This document shows, piece by piece, positions 51,927 through 63,020 of a DNA stretch of 64,000 nucleotides. The number at the start of each line of letters is the position of its first letter. The first letter of the stretch is position 1. The stretch is from Pseudomonas gozinkensis (lineage in GTDB: Bacteria; Pseudomonadota; Gammaproteobacteria; Pseudomonadales; Pseudomonadaceae), in contig NZ_CP062253.1 in the NCBI RefSeq assembly GCF_014863585.1, forward strand, positions 4,118,501 through 4,182,500, given 5' to 3'. A program made the position numbers and the translations under genes. The notes under the pieces were generated by a model that did not search any database, was not told the origin of the DNA, and was given only the letters and a program-made list of their open reading frames with translations.

Positions 51927-51973
51927 GATCTCAATAACAATAATAAAAACGCTGTATTCAGAGGCTGACTGCC

Positions 51974-53824
51974 ATGGCCGCACCTGCCCCGCCGCTTTCC
52001 CATGACGCCATCGTCCAGGACTCCTGGTCCCGTTGCCGCGCCTTCGGTCTCAATCATCAAAGCGCCCCGGCCTTCGATCAGTTGCCCGCTGCCGGCATCG
52101 CGCAGTTGCTCGACCGTCATCATTCGCTGGTGCAGACCACCCACCAGGAAGTGCTGCCGTATTACGAGAACATCCTGAGCAACTCCAACTGCCTGATCAT
52201 GCTGGCCGACAATCAGGGCCAGGTGCTGACGTCCTGGGGCACCCAGCGTTTCATCGAGCCGAATCTGGCGCGCGGTTTTCAGGCCGGCGCCAGTTGGGTC
52301 GAGCGCGCCAGCGGCACCAACGCCATCGGCACGGCGCTGGCCTGCGAGCAAGCAGTGCACATTGAACATGATGAACACTTTCTCAAGGCCAACCGTTTCA
52401 TGACCGGTTCCGCCGCACCGATTTTCGATGCAGAGCGCAAGGTCATCGCCGTGCTCGATGTGTCCAGCGACAGCTACCTGCCGCCCTCGCACACCCTCGG
52501 CATGGTCAAGATGATGAGCCAGACCGTGGAGAATCGGTTGATCCTCAACCTGTTCCACGGCCAGCACTTTCAACTGACCTTCAACACCGGGTTGAACAAC
52601 CTCGACAGCCAGTGGGCCGGGCTGCTGATCTTTGATGAGAGCGGTCAGGTGCTGTCGGCCAACCGTCGGGCCGACAATCTGTTGGGCGTGCGGTTGTCGC
52701 GGGTCAGCGTTGAAAGTCTGTTCAAGGTGTCGTTGCTGGAGTTGATCAATCAGCCGGACGGTTTGCCGTTCGCCTTGCAGACCTCCGGGCGCAATCGTTT
52801 CCAGTGTTTGTTGAAACGCCCTAAACAGGCGCCGATTCAGGCGCGGGTCTTTGCTGAAACCAGAGCCACTGAACCAAAAATCGCCGTACCGACGGCCATC
52901 AGCCTGAGCACATTGCACTTCGGCGACAGCCGCGTGGAAAAAGCCGTGCGCCAGGCCGAGCGGCTGCTGGAGAAGGACATTCCGCTGCTGATTCACGGGG
53001 AAACCGGGGTCGGCAAAGAGGTCTTCGTCAAGGCCCTGCATCAGGCCAGCTCCCGCAGCAAACAGGCGTTCATCGCTGTCAACTGCGCGGCGATCCCCGC
53101 CGAACTGGTGGAGTCCGAGCTGTTCGGCTACGAGAAAGGCGCGTTCACCGGCGCCAACCAGAAAGGCAGCATCGGGCTGATCCGCAAGGCCGACAAAGGC
53201 ACGCTGTTCCTCGATGAAATCGGCGACATGCCGCTACCGACTCAGGCCCGCCTGTTGCGGGTGTTGCAGGAGCGCTGCGTGCAACCGGTGGGCAGCAGCG
53301 AGCTGTTTCCGGTGGATCTGCGGATCATCTCCGCCACCAACCGTTCGCTCCGGGAACAGGTGCAACTGGGGCGCTTCCGTGAGGACTTGTACTACCGCAT
53401 CGGCGGCTTGACCCTCGAATTGCCACCGCTTCGCGAGCGCAGCGACAAGCAGGCGCTGTTCAAACGCCTGTGGGAACAACATCGCGAGCCATCGCAGTGG
53501 GCGGGATTGAGTCGCGAGGTGCTGGACTTGTTTGAACGGCATCCGTGGCCGGGCAATCTGCGTCAGGTCAGCAGCGTGATGCAGGTGGCACTGGCGATGG
53601 CCGAGGAACAACCGATTCGACCCGAACATTTGCCGGACGACTTTTTTGTCGATCTGGAGATGGAGCCAGTGGAAGTGGCCGAACCGTTGGGCATCGACCT
53701 GAACGACGCCGAGGCGTTGAACCGGGAGCTACAACTGGCCGGGGGCAATATTTCCCATCTGGCGCGACGGTTGGGGGTGAGCCGCAATACGCTGTACAAG
53801 CGATTGCGGCAGCTTGAGAACTGA
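51974..53824 (+). CDS. Sigma-54-dependent transcriptional activator (AcoR-like)
   Basis: This 616-residue enhancer-binding protein has an N-terminal GAF-like sensor (about residues 60-190; [16 protein letters not shown] is typical of the AcoR group) and a PAS-like segment (about 205-290). The AAA+ domain has Walker [10 protein letters not shown], the sigma-54 contact loop GAFTGA and Walker [12 protein letters not shown] Fis-type helix-turn-helix at the C-terminus reads [19 protein letters not shown]. It is divergent from the ABC operon, which has a matching promoter and repeat array, so it probably controls uptake of that substrate. The ligand is unknown; polyols or alcohols are plausible. 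Confidence 0.92.
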   Translation: MAAPAPPLSHDAIVQDSWSRCRAFGLNHQSAPAFDQLPAAGIAQLLDRHHSLVQTTHQEVLPYYENILSNSNCLIMLADNQGQVLTSWGTQRFIEPNLARGFQAGASWVERASGTNAIGTALACEQAVHIEHDEHFLKANRFMTGSAAPIFDAERKVIAVLDVSSDSYLPPSHTLGMVKMMSQTVENRLILNLFHGQHFQLTFNTGLNNLDSQWAGLLIFDESGQVLSANRRADNLLGVRLSRVSVESLFKVSLLELINQPDGLPFALQTSGRNRFQCLLKRPKQAPIQARVFAETRATEPKIAVPTAISLSTLHFGDSRVEKAVRQAERLLEKDIPLLIHGETGVGKEVFVKALHQASSRSKQAFIAVNCAAIPAELVESELFGYEKGAFTGANQKGSIGLIRKADKGTLFLDEIGDMPLPTQARLLRVLQERCVQPVGSSELFPVDLRIISATNRSLREQVQLGRFREDLYYRIGGLTLELPPLRERSDKQALFKRLWEQHREPSQWAGLSREVLDLFERHPWPGNLRQVSSVMQVALAMAEEQPIRPEHLPDDFFVDLEMEPVEVAEPLGIDLNDAEALNRELQLAGGNISHLARRLGVSRNTLYKRLRQLEN

Positions 53825-53840
53825 GCGCCGCCATAGAGGG

Positions 53841-55052
53841 TCAGGCCGAAATTGCTGGCTCAACAGGTGCAGCCGATGCGGCCGCCAACGTACGCAGGCC
53901 CATCAGCACCACAACCATCATCATCAAACCTGCGGCTATCGCAACGCCGAACCCTGCCCGCGCGCCGCAAGCATCAATCACCAGCCCCGCCAGCATGCCG
54001 CCGAGCGCCACGCCGATGCTGATCCCGGTGGTCATCCACGTCAGCCCTTCGGTCATCCTCGCCGCCGGGATGATGATCGTCCCCAGCTTCATGACCACAA
54101 CCATGGTCGGCGCAAACGAGATACCAGCAATAAACAACATCGCGGACAGGGCATAAACGTCCGGTGAGAACACCGGCAACACGCCGGTAACTGCCGTGAC
54201 CAATATCCCGATGAAGAACTGTTTTTCAATCGCCAGCGAAACCCGCAACGCGCCGAAGGTCAGGCCCGCCACCAGCGAGCCGAACGCATAGGCGGCGAGG
54301 ATAAAGGTGGCAGACGCTGGCCAGCCTTGCGCATTGGCGAAGGCCACAACCGCGACATCAATCGACCCGCCAATGGCCCCCATCGCCAGTAGCGCCAGGA
54401 CAATGGTGCGAACGCCGGGAATCAGCAGGGTCGATCCGCTGTTTTTCCGGTTGCCCGCCACCACTTTCGGTTCGGTCTGACGTTGCATGAGAAACGCCGT
54501 CACGCCGACGGCCAGCAGCCCCACCGCCACCAGCGGCCCGGCTTCCGCGAAAAAACTCACGCTCAAACCGATCGCCAGTGGCGGGCCGATGATGTAAGCC
54601 AGTTCGGTGAGGACCGTGTCGAGCGAGAACGCGGTGTGCAGCTGCGGCTTGCCACGAAACAGCTGCGTCCAGCGTGCGCGGATCATGGACGGCATGCTCG
54701 GCATCGTCCCCGCCAGTGCCGCCAGCACAAAAAACAAAGCGGCGGGCGCTCTCAGGTGTACGGCAACAATCAGCGCCAGCAGCATGACGATGCTGAACAC
54801 CGTGACGACCGGCAGCACGCGGCTCTGGCCATGCTGATCAACCTGCTTCGAGATGCGCGGGCCGAGCAGCGCGTTGGCCAGGGTAAACGTGCCGGCGACT
54901 GCGCCGGCCAGCCAGTAAACGCCGGTCTGCTGCACCAGCATGGTGATGATGCCGATGCCGATCATTGCCTGCGGCAGTCGGGCGATAGAGCTCGCGAGGA
55001 TCAGCCCGGTGGCGCCGGGTGTCGATACCAGCTCGCGATAGTGATTAGCCAT
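53841..55052 (-). CDS. Major facilitator superfamily transporter
   Basis: This is a 403-residue MFS protein with about twelve helices. The loop-2 region carries a weak MFS motif (LGPRISKQVDQHGQSRVLP) and the centre has the usual long cytoplasmic loop (about residues 190-215). The TELAYIIGPPLAIGL and AARMTEGLTWMTTGISIGVALGG segments resemble a Pseudomonas/Streptomyces MFS subfamily of uncertain substrate. It converges with the sigma-54 activator with only 16 bp between. Confidence 0.85.
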   Translation of the reverse strand: MANHYRELVSTPGATGLILASSIARLPQAMIGIGIITMLVQQTGVYWLAGAVAGTFTLANALLGPRISKQVDQHGQSRVLPVVTVFSIVMLLALIVAVHLRAPAALFFVLAALAGTMPSMPSMIRARWTQLFRGKPQLHTAFSLDTVLTELAYIIGPPLAIGLSVSFFAEAGPLVAVGLLAVGVTAFLMQRQTEPKVVAGNRKNSGSTLLIPGVRTIVLALLAMGAIGGSIDVAVVAFANAQGWPASATFILAAYAFGSLVAGLTFGALRVSLAIEKQFFIGILVTAVTGVLPVFSPDVYALSAMLFIAGISFAPTMVVVMKLGTIIIPAARMTEGLTWMTTGISIGVALGGMLAGLVIDACGARAGFGVAIAAGLMMMVVVLMGLRTLAAASAAPVEPAISA

Positions 55053-55171
55053 GATTCCTCCCTTCCGGATTCGCTGCTGATGAGCATCCTGCCGCGTGCG
55101 CTATCAAGACCTATGCGAATGCCAAAAGCAATCACGGGCTTTCATTTTGACAACCGAAGCGGGCATTGCTG

Positions 55172-55289
55172 GATCGTTCCCACGCTCTGCGTGGGAATGC
55201 AGCCCGGGACGCTCCGCGTCCCATGCCGAAGCGGACGCGGAGCGTCCATTGAGGCATTCCCACGCGGACGGTTCGACGTGGGAACGATC
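55172..55289. repeat. 118-bp nested-palindrome repeat element
   Basis: The element begins GATCGTTCCCACG and ends CGTGGGAACGATC. Inside are further inverted arms (CGTGGGAATGC/GCATTCCCACG, and GGACGCTCCGCGTCC facing GGACGCGGAGCGTCC). This is a REPIN- or MITE-like element of a second family, unlike the GTGGGAGCGAGC copies; I have seen its TTCCCACGCTCTGCGTGGGA core described as frequent in fluorescent pseudomonads. Confidence 0.8.
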
Positions 55290-55315
55290 AACCCGGAGTA
55301 AGCAGCAGAAAAACA

Positions 55316-55338
55316 AAAACCCGCACAAGGCGGGTTTT
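55316..55338. terminator. Intrinsic terminator after cysS
   Basis: AAAACCCGC and GCGGGTTTT flank ACAAG. A-T pairs and T's on both sides allow function in either direction; it lies 20 bp after the cysS stop. Confidence 0.85.
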
Positions 55339-55358
55339 GTTTGTAACAGGCGCAGCGA

Positions 55359-56741
55359 TCAGTCAGCCAGACGCCAGGTCGTGCCGCCCTTGCCGTCTTC
55401 CAGCACCACGCCCATGGCGGTGAGCAGGTCGCGGATGCGGTCGGATTCGGCCCAGTCCTTGCCGGCACGTGCCGCCAGACGCGCAGCGATCAGCGTTTCG
55501 ACTTCCGCTGCATCGACACGCCCTTCGGCGCCGGCCTGCAGGAAGTCATCGGCTTCGAGCTGCAACACACCCAGCACGCTGGCCAGTTCTTTCAGGCGCG
55601 CTGCCAGACCGGCCGCAGCATCGAGATCGCTCTCGCGCAGGCGGTTGATCTCACGCACCATCTCGAACAGCACCGCGCAGGCTTCCGGCGTGCCGAAGTC
55701 GTCGTTCATCACCGTGGTGAAACGCTCGACGAACGCTTCGCCGCCCGCCGGTGCGACGTTCGGCAGGCCTTTCAACGCGTGGTAGAAACGCTCCAGTGCG
55801 CCCTTGGCGTCCTTGAGGTTGTCTTCCGAGTAGTTGATCGCGCTGCGGTAGTGGCTCGACACCAGCAGGTAACGCACGACTTCCGGGTGGTACTTGTCGA
55901 GCACGTCGCGAATGGTGAAGAAGTTGTTCAAGGACTTGGACATCTTCTCGCCATTGATACGGATCATGCCGCAATGCATCCACGCGTTGGCGTAGGTCTT
56001 GCCGGTGGCCGCTTCGCTCTGGGCGATTTCGTTTTCGTGGTGCGGGAACTCCAGGTCGCTGCCGCCGCCATGAATGTCGAACGTCTCACCCAGGCAGCAG
56101 GTGGACATCACCGAGCACTCGATGTGCCAGCCCGGACGCCCGGCGCCCCACGGCGATTCCCAGCTCGGCTCGCCCGGCTTGACGCCTTTCCAGAGCACGA
56201 AGTCCAGCGGATCTTCCTTGGCTTCGTCGACCTCGATCCGCGCACCGATGCGCAGGTCTTCGATCTTCTTGCGCGACAGCTTGCCGTAACCCATGAACTT
56301 GCCGACGCGGTAGTACACGTCGCCATTGCCCGGGGCGTAGGCGTAACCCTTGTCGATCAGGGTCTGGATCATCGCGTGCATGCCAGGGATGTGATCCGTG
56401 GCGCGCGGCTCCATGTCCGGCTTCTTGATGTTCAGGCGCGCTTCGTCTTCGTGCATCGCGGCGATCATGCGCTCGGTCAACGCTTCGAACGACTCGCCGT
56501 TCTCGTTGGCCCGGTTGATGATCTTGTCGTCGATGTCGGTGATGTTGCGCACGTAGGTCAGGTCATATCCGCTGAACCGCAACCAGCGGGTCACCAGGTC
56601 GAACGCGACCATGCTGCGACCATGGCCCAGGTGGCAGTAGTCATACACGGTCATCCCGCAGACGTACATGCGCACCTTGTTGCCATCCAGCGGCTTGAAG
56701 ACTTCTTTGCTCTTGGTGAGCGTGTTGTAGATCGTAAGCAC
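55359..56741 (-). CDS. cysS: Cysteinyl-tRNA synthetase
   Basis: This 460-residue class I synthetase charges tRNA-Cys. The HIGH motif is HLGHGRS near residue 37 and the KMSKS motif is [10 protein letters not shown] near residue 266. The zinc ligands include C28 ([10 protein letters not shown]), C209 in IECSVMS, and H/C residues in the [10 protein letters not shown] region. Length matches E. coli CysS (461). It follows glnS by 20 bp in the same direction, so the two synthetase genes are probably one operon. Confidence 0.97.
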   Translation of the reverse strand: MLTIYNTLTKSKEVFKPLDGNKVRMYVCGMTVYDYCHLGHGRSMVAFDLVTRWLRFSGYDLTYVRNITDIDDKIINRANENGESFEALTERMIAAMHEDEARLNIKKPDMEPRATDHIPGMHAMIQTLIDKGYAYAPGNGDVYYRVGKFMGYGKLSRKKIEDLRIGARIEVDEAKEDPLDFVLWKGVKPGEPSWESPWGAGRPGWHIECSVMSTCCLGETFDIHGGGSDLEFPHHENEIAQSEAATGKTYANAWMHCGMIRINGEKMSKSLNNFFTIRDVLDKYHPEVVRYLLVSSHYRSAINYSEDNLKDAKGALERFYHALKGLPNVAPAGGEAFVERFTTVMNDDFGTPEACAVLFEMVREINRLRESDLDAAAGLAARLKELASVLGVLQLEADDFLQAGAEGRVDAAEVETLIAARLAARAGKDWAESDRIRDLLTAMGVVLEDGKGGTTWRLAD

Positions 56742-56761
56742 GGTGTTTCCTTAAGACTTGA

Positions 56762-58462
<1,701 letters not shown>

Positions 58463-58712
58463 AGGATCCTTGAACGTACAGTGCGCGGCCGGGACACGGG
58501 CCTGACAAAACAAAGCCGCTATCATAGCCGATGCTGTCAAGCCCCTGACAGAGCAGGGCTTAAAAGGAATGCATTTAATCGCCGGGTTTTGAAAAACAGC
58601 CTCGAAATTCGCGCCTGTCACGCTAAACTGCGCACCTTGGCCCTCACGGGCTGAACCGGTACGGGGCCGAAATGTCCCAATACCCACGAATTCCTTATAA
58701 AGAGTAGCGATC

Positions 58713-59219
58713 ATGACTCAAGTTAAATTGACCACCAACTTCGGTGACATCGTCCTGCAACTGGACGCTGAAAAGGCGCCGGTCACCACCGCCAACTTCA
58801 TCGAATACGTTAAAAAGGGTCACTACGAGAACGTCGTGTTCCACCGCGTCATCAAAGGTTTCATGATCCAGGGCGGCGGTTTCGAGCCAGGCATGAAAGA
58901 AAAGAAAGACAAGAGCCCGAGCATCCAGAACGAAGCCGACAACGGTCTGAAGAACGACAAGTACACCATCGCCATGGCCCGTACCATGGACCCGCATTCG
59001 GCATCGGCGCAGTTCTTCATCAACGCCTCCGACAACAGCTTCCTCAACCATACCGCCAAGACCGCTCAGGGCTGGGGTTATGCCGTGTTCGGTAAAGTGG
59101 TTGCGGGCACCGACGTTGTCGACAAGATCGAAGGCGTTTCCACCACGTCCAAGGCAGGCCACCAGGACGTACCAGCAGACGACGTGATCATCGAGAAAGC
59201 CGAGATCATCGAAGCGTGA
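58713..59219 (+). CDS. ppiB: Peptidyl-prolyl cis-trans isomerase B (cyclophilin)
   Basis: This is a 168-residue cytoplasmic cyclophilin with the catalytic Arg and core in [13 protein letters not shown] near residue 47, then [16 protein letters not shown] and [18 protein letters not shown]. There is no signal peptide, which separates it from periplasmic PpiA. It is divergent from glnS over 250 bp. Its stop overlaps the GTG start of lpxH (GTGA). Confidence 0.96.
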   Translation: MTQVKLTTNFGDIVLQLDAEKAPVTTANFIEYVKKGHYENVVFHRVIKGFMIQGGGFEPGMKEKKDKSPSIQNEADNGLKNDKYTIAMARTMDPHSASAQFFINASDNSFLNHTAKTAQGWGYAVFGKVVAGTDVVDKIEGVSTTSKAGHQDVPADDVIIEKAEIIEA

Positions 59220-59968
59220 TATTGCTGATTTCAGACTTGCATCTGGAAGAGGAGCGCCCGGACATTACCCGGGCGTTTCTGGATTTGCTCGCCGGACGCG
59301 CCCGCTCGGCGAGTGCGTTGTACATTCTGGGCGACTTTTTCGAGGCGTGGATTGGCGACGACGCCATGACCCCCTTCCAGCGTTCCATCTGCCAGGCCCT
59401 GCGCGAACTCAGCGACAGCGGCACGGCCATTTTTCTGATGCACGGCAATCGCGACTTCATGCTCGGCAAGGCCTTCTGCAAAGAGGCCGGCTGTACGCTG
59501 TTGAAGGACCCGAGTGTCGTGCAGTTTTACGGCGAACCGGTATTGCTGATGCACGGCGACAGCCTGTGTACCCGCGACGAAGCCTATATGAAGCTGCGCC
59601 GCTATCTGCGCAATCCGCTGAGCCTGTTCATCCTGCACAACCTGCCCTTGCGCACCCGCCACAAGCTGGCGCGCAAGCTGCGCAGCGAAAGCCGGGCGCA
59701 GACGCGGATGAAGGCCAATGACATCGTCGATGTCACGCCGGAGGAAATTCCGCGGATCATGCAGGAATACGGGGTGAAAACCCTGGTTCACGGGCACACC
59801 CATCGCCCGGCCATCCACAAGTTGCAGATCGGCGATCAGGCGGCGAAGCGGATTGTGCTGGGGGATTGGGATCGTCAGGGCTGGGCGTTGCAGGTGGATG
59901 AGACCGGGTTTGCGTTGGCGCCGTTTGACTTCGCACCGCCGCCTTCACTGCCCGCCCCAACCGTCTAA
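59216..59968 (+). CDS. lpxH: UDP-2,3-diacylglucosamine diphosphatase LpxH (GTG start)
   Basis: LpxH cleaves UDP-2,3-diacylglucosamine to lipid X, an inner-membrane-peripheral step of lipid A synthesis. The 250-residue calcineurin-like phosphoesterase has metal-binding motifs SDLHLE (D7, H9), [29 protein letters not shown] and HGHTHRP. The frame opens with GTG overlapping the ppiB stop; the SDLHL motif comes within six residues, so no later start is possible. Length is near the usual 240. Confidence 0.94.
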   Translation: MILLISDLHLEEERPDITRAFLDLLAGRARSASALYILGDFFEAWIGDDAMTPFQRSICQALRELSDSGTAIFLMHGNRDFMLGKAFCKEAGCTLLKDPSVVQFYGEPVLLMHGDSLCTRDEAYMKLRRYLRNPLSLFILHNLPLRTRHKLARKLRSESRAQTRMKANDIVDVTPEEIPRIMQEYGVKTLVHGHTHRPAIHKLQIGDQAAKRIVLGDWDRQGWALQVDETGFALAPFDFAPPPSLPAPTV

Positions 59969-59982
59969 AGCCGTATAAAAAA

Positions 59983-60087
59983 CTGTGGGAGCGAGCTTGC
60001 TCGCGAAGGCGTCGTGTCAGTCAACATAAATGTTGGATGTCAGTCAGCATTCGTCGGAACGCCGCCCGGAGCAAGCTCGCTCCCACC
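59983..60087. repeat. REPIN after lpxH
   Basis: A left REP (CTGTGGGAGCGAGCTTGCTC) and an inverted right unit, partly decayed (GGAGCAAGCTCGCTCCCACC), enclose about 60 bp with two near copies of GTCAGTCA. It lies between the convergent lpxH and emrB genes. Confidence 0.82.
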
Positions 60088-60102
60088 GGTACTGTGTCGC
60101 CC

Positions 60103-61632
60103 TTAGTGACCGCTGGCCGCCGGGCCTGCCTTGGCAGCAAACGGCGGTTTAGCCAGCCACACAATCAGAATCAACCCCATAAACCCCCACCCCAACAGCG
60201 TGAAGTAATCCACGGTGGAAAGCATGTACGCCTGACTGGTCAGCACATGATCCAGCTGCGCATACGCCGGATTGCTCGCCCCGCCCAACTGATTCAGCGC
60301 CTCACGGGTCGCCGGCTCATAAGTGCTGATGCTTTCGCTCATGTAGGCATGATGCTGATCCGCCCGGCGAATCCAGATCCACGTAGTCAACGACGCCGCA
60401 AAGCTGCCGCCCAGTGTCCGCAGGAACGTCGCCAGACCGGCGCCATCGGCAATCTGACTTGGCGGTAGATCCGACATCAGAATGCTCAGGGTCGGCATAA
60501 AGAACAGCGCCACACCAATCCCCATGAACAACTGCACCAGCGCGATGTGCTGGAAGTCCACCTCGTTGGTGAACTCGGCGCGCATGAAGCAGCTCAGGCC
60601 GATTGCCAGGAACGCCAGTCCGGCCAGCAGGCGCAGGTCGAACTTGTGCGCGTACTTGCCGACAAACGGTGACAGCAACACCGGCAGAATGCCGATCGGC
60701 GCCACCGCCAGCCCGGCCCAGGTCGCGGTGTAGCCCATCTGGGTCTGCAACCACTGCGGCAGGATCAGGTTGATGCCGAAGAATCCGGCGTAACCCAACA
60801 CCAGCACCAGCGTGCCGATGCGGAAGTTGCGGTGGGCGAACAGCCGCAGGTTGACCACCGGATGCTGGTCGGTCATTTCCCAGATCACGAACACCGCCAG
60901 CGCGATCACCGAAATTGCCGCGCCGATAATGATGAAGTTCGACTCGAACCAGTCCAGGTCATTGCCCTTGTCGAGGATCACCTGCAACGCGCCCACGCCG
61001 ATGATCAGCGTGATCAGCCCGACGTAATCCATCGGCTGATGGCTGGTGACCACCGGGCGCTTGGCCAGTTGCTGGCGCACCACCATCACCGCGAAAATCC
61101 CGATCGGCACGTTGATGAAGAAGATCCACGGCCAGCTGTAACTGTCGGTAATCCAGCCGCCGAGGATCGGCCCGGCAATCGGCGCCACCACCGTGACCAT
61201 CGCCAGCAACGCCAGGGCCATGCCCCGCCTCGCTGGCGGATAGACCGCAATCAGCAGCGTCTGGGTCATCGGGTACAACGGCCCGGCCACCAGACCTTGC
61301 AGCACGCGGAAGCCGATCAGCTCCGGCATCGACGTGGAAATACCGCAGAGGAACGAAGCCAGTACAAACAGGATGGTCGCCCACAGAAACAGCTTCACCT
61401 CACCGAAGCGACGGCTCAGCCAGCCAGTGAGCGGCAGCGCAATGGCGTTGCTCACGGCAAACGAGGTGATGACCCAGGTGCCCTGCTCCGAACTCACGCC
61501 GAGGTTGCCGGAAATGGTCGGCAGCGCCACGTTGGCGATGGTGGTGTCGAGCACCTGCATGAAGGTCGCCAGCGACAGGCCGATGGTGCTGAGCAACAGG
61601 CTGGGCGGCGTGAAAGAGGCGTTATTGCTCAT
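60103..61632 (-). CDS. emrB: Multidrug efflux MFS transporter, DHA2 family (EmrB)
   Basis: The 509-residue product has 14 predicted helices. The N-terminal TFMQVLDTTIANVALPTI is the DHA2 motif D1, followed by WLSRRFGEVK (motif A) and a motif C-like GPILGGWITD. EmrB exports hydrophobic drugs across the inner membrane and works with EmrA and an outer-membrane channel. It starts downstream of emrA with a REPIN between the two genes. Confidence 0.92.
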   Translation of the reverse strand: MSNNASFTPPSLLLSTIGLSLATFMQVLDTTIANVALPTISGNLGVSSEQGTWVITSFAVSNAIALPLTGWLSRRFGEVKLFLWATILFVLASFLCGISTSMPELIGFRVLQGLVAGPLYPMTQTLLIAVYPPARRGMALALLAMVTVVAPIAGPILGGWITDSYSWPWIFFINVPIGIFAVMVVRQQLAKRPVVTSHQPMDYVGLITLIIGVGALQVILDKGNDLDWFESNFIIIGAAISVIALAVFVIWEMTDQHPVVNLRLFAHRNFRIGTLVLVLGYAGFFGINLILPQWLQTQMGYTATWAGLAVAPIGILPVLLSPFVGKYAHKFDLRLLAGLAFLAIGLSCFMRAEFTNEVDFQHIALVQLFMGIGVALFFMPTLSILMSDLPPSQIADGAGLATFLRTLGGSFAASLTTWIWIRRADQHHAYMSESISTYEPATREALNQLGGASNPAYAQLDHVLTSQAYMLSTVDYFTLLGWGFMGLILIVWLAKPPFAAKAGPAASGH

Positions 61633-61702
61633 CGCGAATCCTTTGGAGCTGAATTTTTTGGAGCGGGGCAGGCGCCGCGCTTGTTACAGACGCAGTCACC
61701 TT

Positions 61703-61792
61703 TGTGGGAGCGAGCTTGCTCGCGATGGCGGTCTGTCAGATAAATTAATACTGAATGACACACCGCCTTCGCGAGCAAGCTCGCTCCCACAG
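61703..61792. repeat. REPIN inside the emrA-emrB operon
   Basis: Two REP units (TGTGGGAGCGAGCTTGCTCG and its inverse) enclose about 40 bp. It sits between co-directional emrA and emrB and may alter relative expression of the two. Confidence 0.9.
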
Positions 61793-61802
61793 GGGGAAGG
61801 AA

Positions 61803-63005
61803 TCAGCGTTGCGCGGTCTTGCTGACCGCCGCGCTGTTGTCGTGGATCAACTGGGTGATCATCGCGTCGGCTTCGGCCAATTGACGGTCGTAGACGTTGG
61901 TGCTGAACGAGGCCTTTTGCGGTGGCTGCTGGGCCAGTACCGGGCCACTCTGGTCGTGCAGGTTGACCTCGACATTGGTCGACAGACCGACGCGCAGCGG
62001 ATGTTTGGCCAGCTCTTCGGCGTTGACGTGAATCCGTACCGGCACACGCTGCACGATCTTGATCCAGTTACCGGTGGCGTTCTGCGCCGGCAACAGGGCG
62101 AACGCGCTGCCGGTACCTGCGCCGAGGCTGTCGATGGTGCCGCTGAACTTCACGTCGCTGCCGTAGATGTCCGACTCGATCTCCACCGGTTGGCCGATGC
62201 GCATGTCACGCAGCTGGGTTTCCTTGAAGTTGGCGTCGATCCACAACTGATCCAGCGGAATCACCGCCATCAGCGCGGTGCCCGGCTGCACACGCTGGCC
62301 GAGTTGCACGGTGCGCTTGGCGACATAACCGGTGACCGGTGCGATCAAGGTGCTGCGAGCATTGGTCAGGTAGGCCTGACGCAGCTGCGCGGCGGCAGCC
62401 ATCACGTCCGGGTGCGACGACACCACGGTGTCATCGACCAGCGCGCTGGTGGTTTTCAGTTGCTGTTTGGCGTTGGCCAGGGCGTTTTGCGCCGAGGTCA
62501 GGTCATCGCGGGCGTGGGACAGTTCTTCCTGGGAAATCGCCCCGCCAGCGGCGAGATTTTTCCGGCGGTTGAAGTTGTCCTGGGCTTTCTGCACTTCGGC
62601 CTGTTGCGCATTGACCTGGGCCTTCATGCCGTCGACGTTGCTGTACAAGCCGCGAACCTGGCGCACGGTGCGGGCCAGATTGGCCTTGGCACTTTGCAGG
62701 CCGACTTCGGCGTCGTTCGGGTCGAAGTTGATCAGCACCTGGCCTTCATGCACCAGATCGCCGTCGTCGGCGCCGATGCTGACCACGGTGCCGGTCACCA
62801 GCGGGGTGATTTCCACCACGTTGCCGTTGACGTAGGCGTCGTCGGTGCTTTCGCTCCAGCGCCCGATGAATTCGTGATACGCCCAGACACCGGCACCGGC
62901 GAGGGCAACCATAACGGCCAGCACCAGCAGCATCACCTTGCGTTTGCGCGGATTGCCAGTGTCCTGGGCGTTGTCTTGAGCTTGTGTGTTTTCGGCAGTG
63001 GCCAT
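61803..63005 (-). CDS. emrA: Multidrug efflux membrane-fusion protein (EmrA)
   Basis: This is a 400-residue adaptor with a single N-terminal anchor (about residues 24-43). The conserved STDDAYVNGNVVEITPLVTG of the EmrA/HlyD family follows, then a long coiled-coil hairpin (about residues 95-215) and lipoyl/beta-barrel segments (LIAPVTGYVAKRTVQLGQRV). It links EmrB to the outer-membrane channel. The start is 15 bp after the channel gene stop. Confidence 0.93.
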   Translation of the reverse strand: MATAENTQAQDNAQDTGNPRKRKVMLLVLAVMVALAGAGVWAYHEFIGRWSESTDDAYVNGNVVEITPLVTGTVVSIGADDGDLVHEGQVLINFDPNDAEVGLQSAKANLARTVRQVRGLYSNVDGMKAQVNAQQAEVQKAQDNFNRRKNLAAGGAISQEELSHARDDLTSAQNALANAKQQLKTTSALVDDTVVSSHPDVMAAAAQLRQAYLTNARSTLIAPVTGYVAKRTVQLGQRVQPGTALMAVIPLDQLWIDANFKETQLRDMRIGQPVEIESDIYGSDVKFSGTIDSLGAGTGSAFALLPAQNATGNWIKIVQRVPVRIHVNAEELAKHPLRVGLSTNVEVNLHDQSGPVLAQQPPQKASFSTNVYDRQLAEADAMITQLIHDNSAAVSKTAQR

Positions 63006-63020
63006 GACAAGTACCTTGAA

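Larger units (their letters stand above)
51610..51973. promoter_or_regulatory. Divergent control region between glpS and the sigma-54 activator
   Basis: This 364-bp gap contains a -24/-12 promoter candidate for glpS, six TGAACA repeats, and a REPIN next to the activator gene. No small gene was seen. The promoter of the activator itself was not recognised; it should lie on either side of or within the REPIN. Confidence 0.65.
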
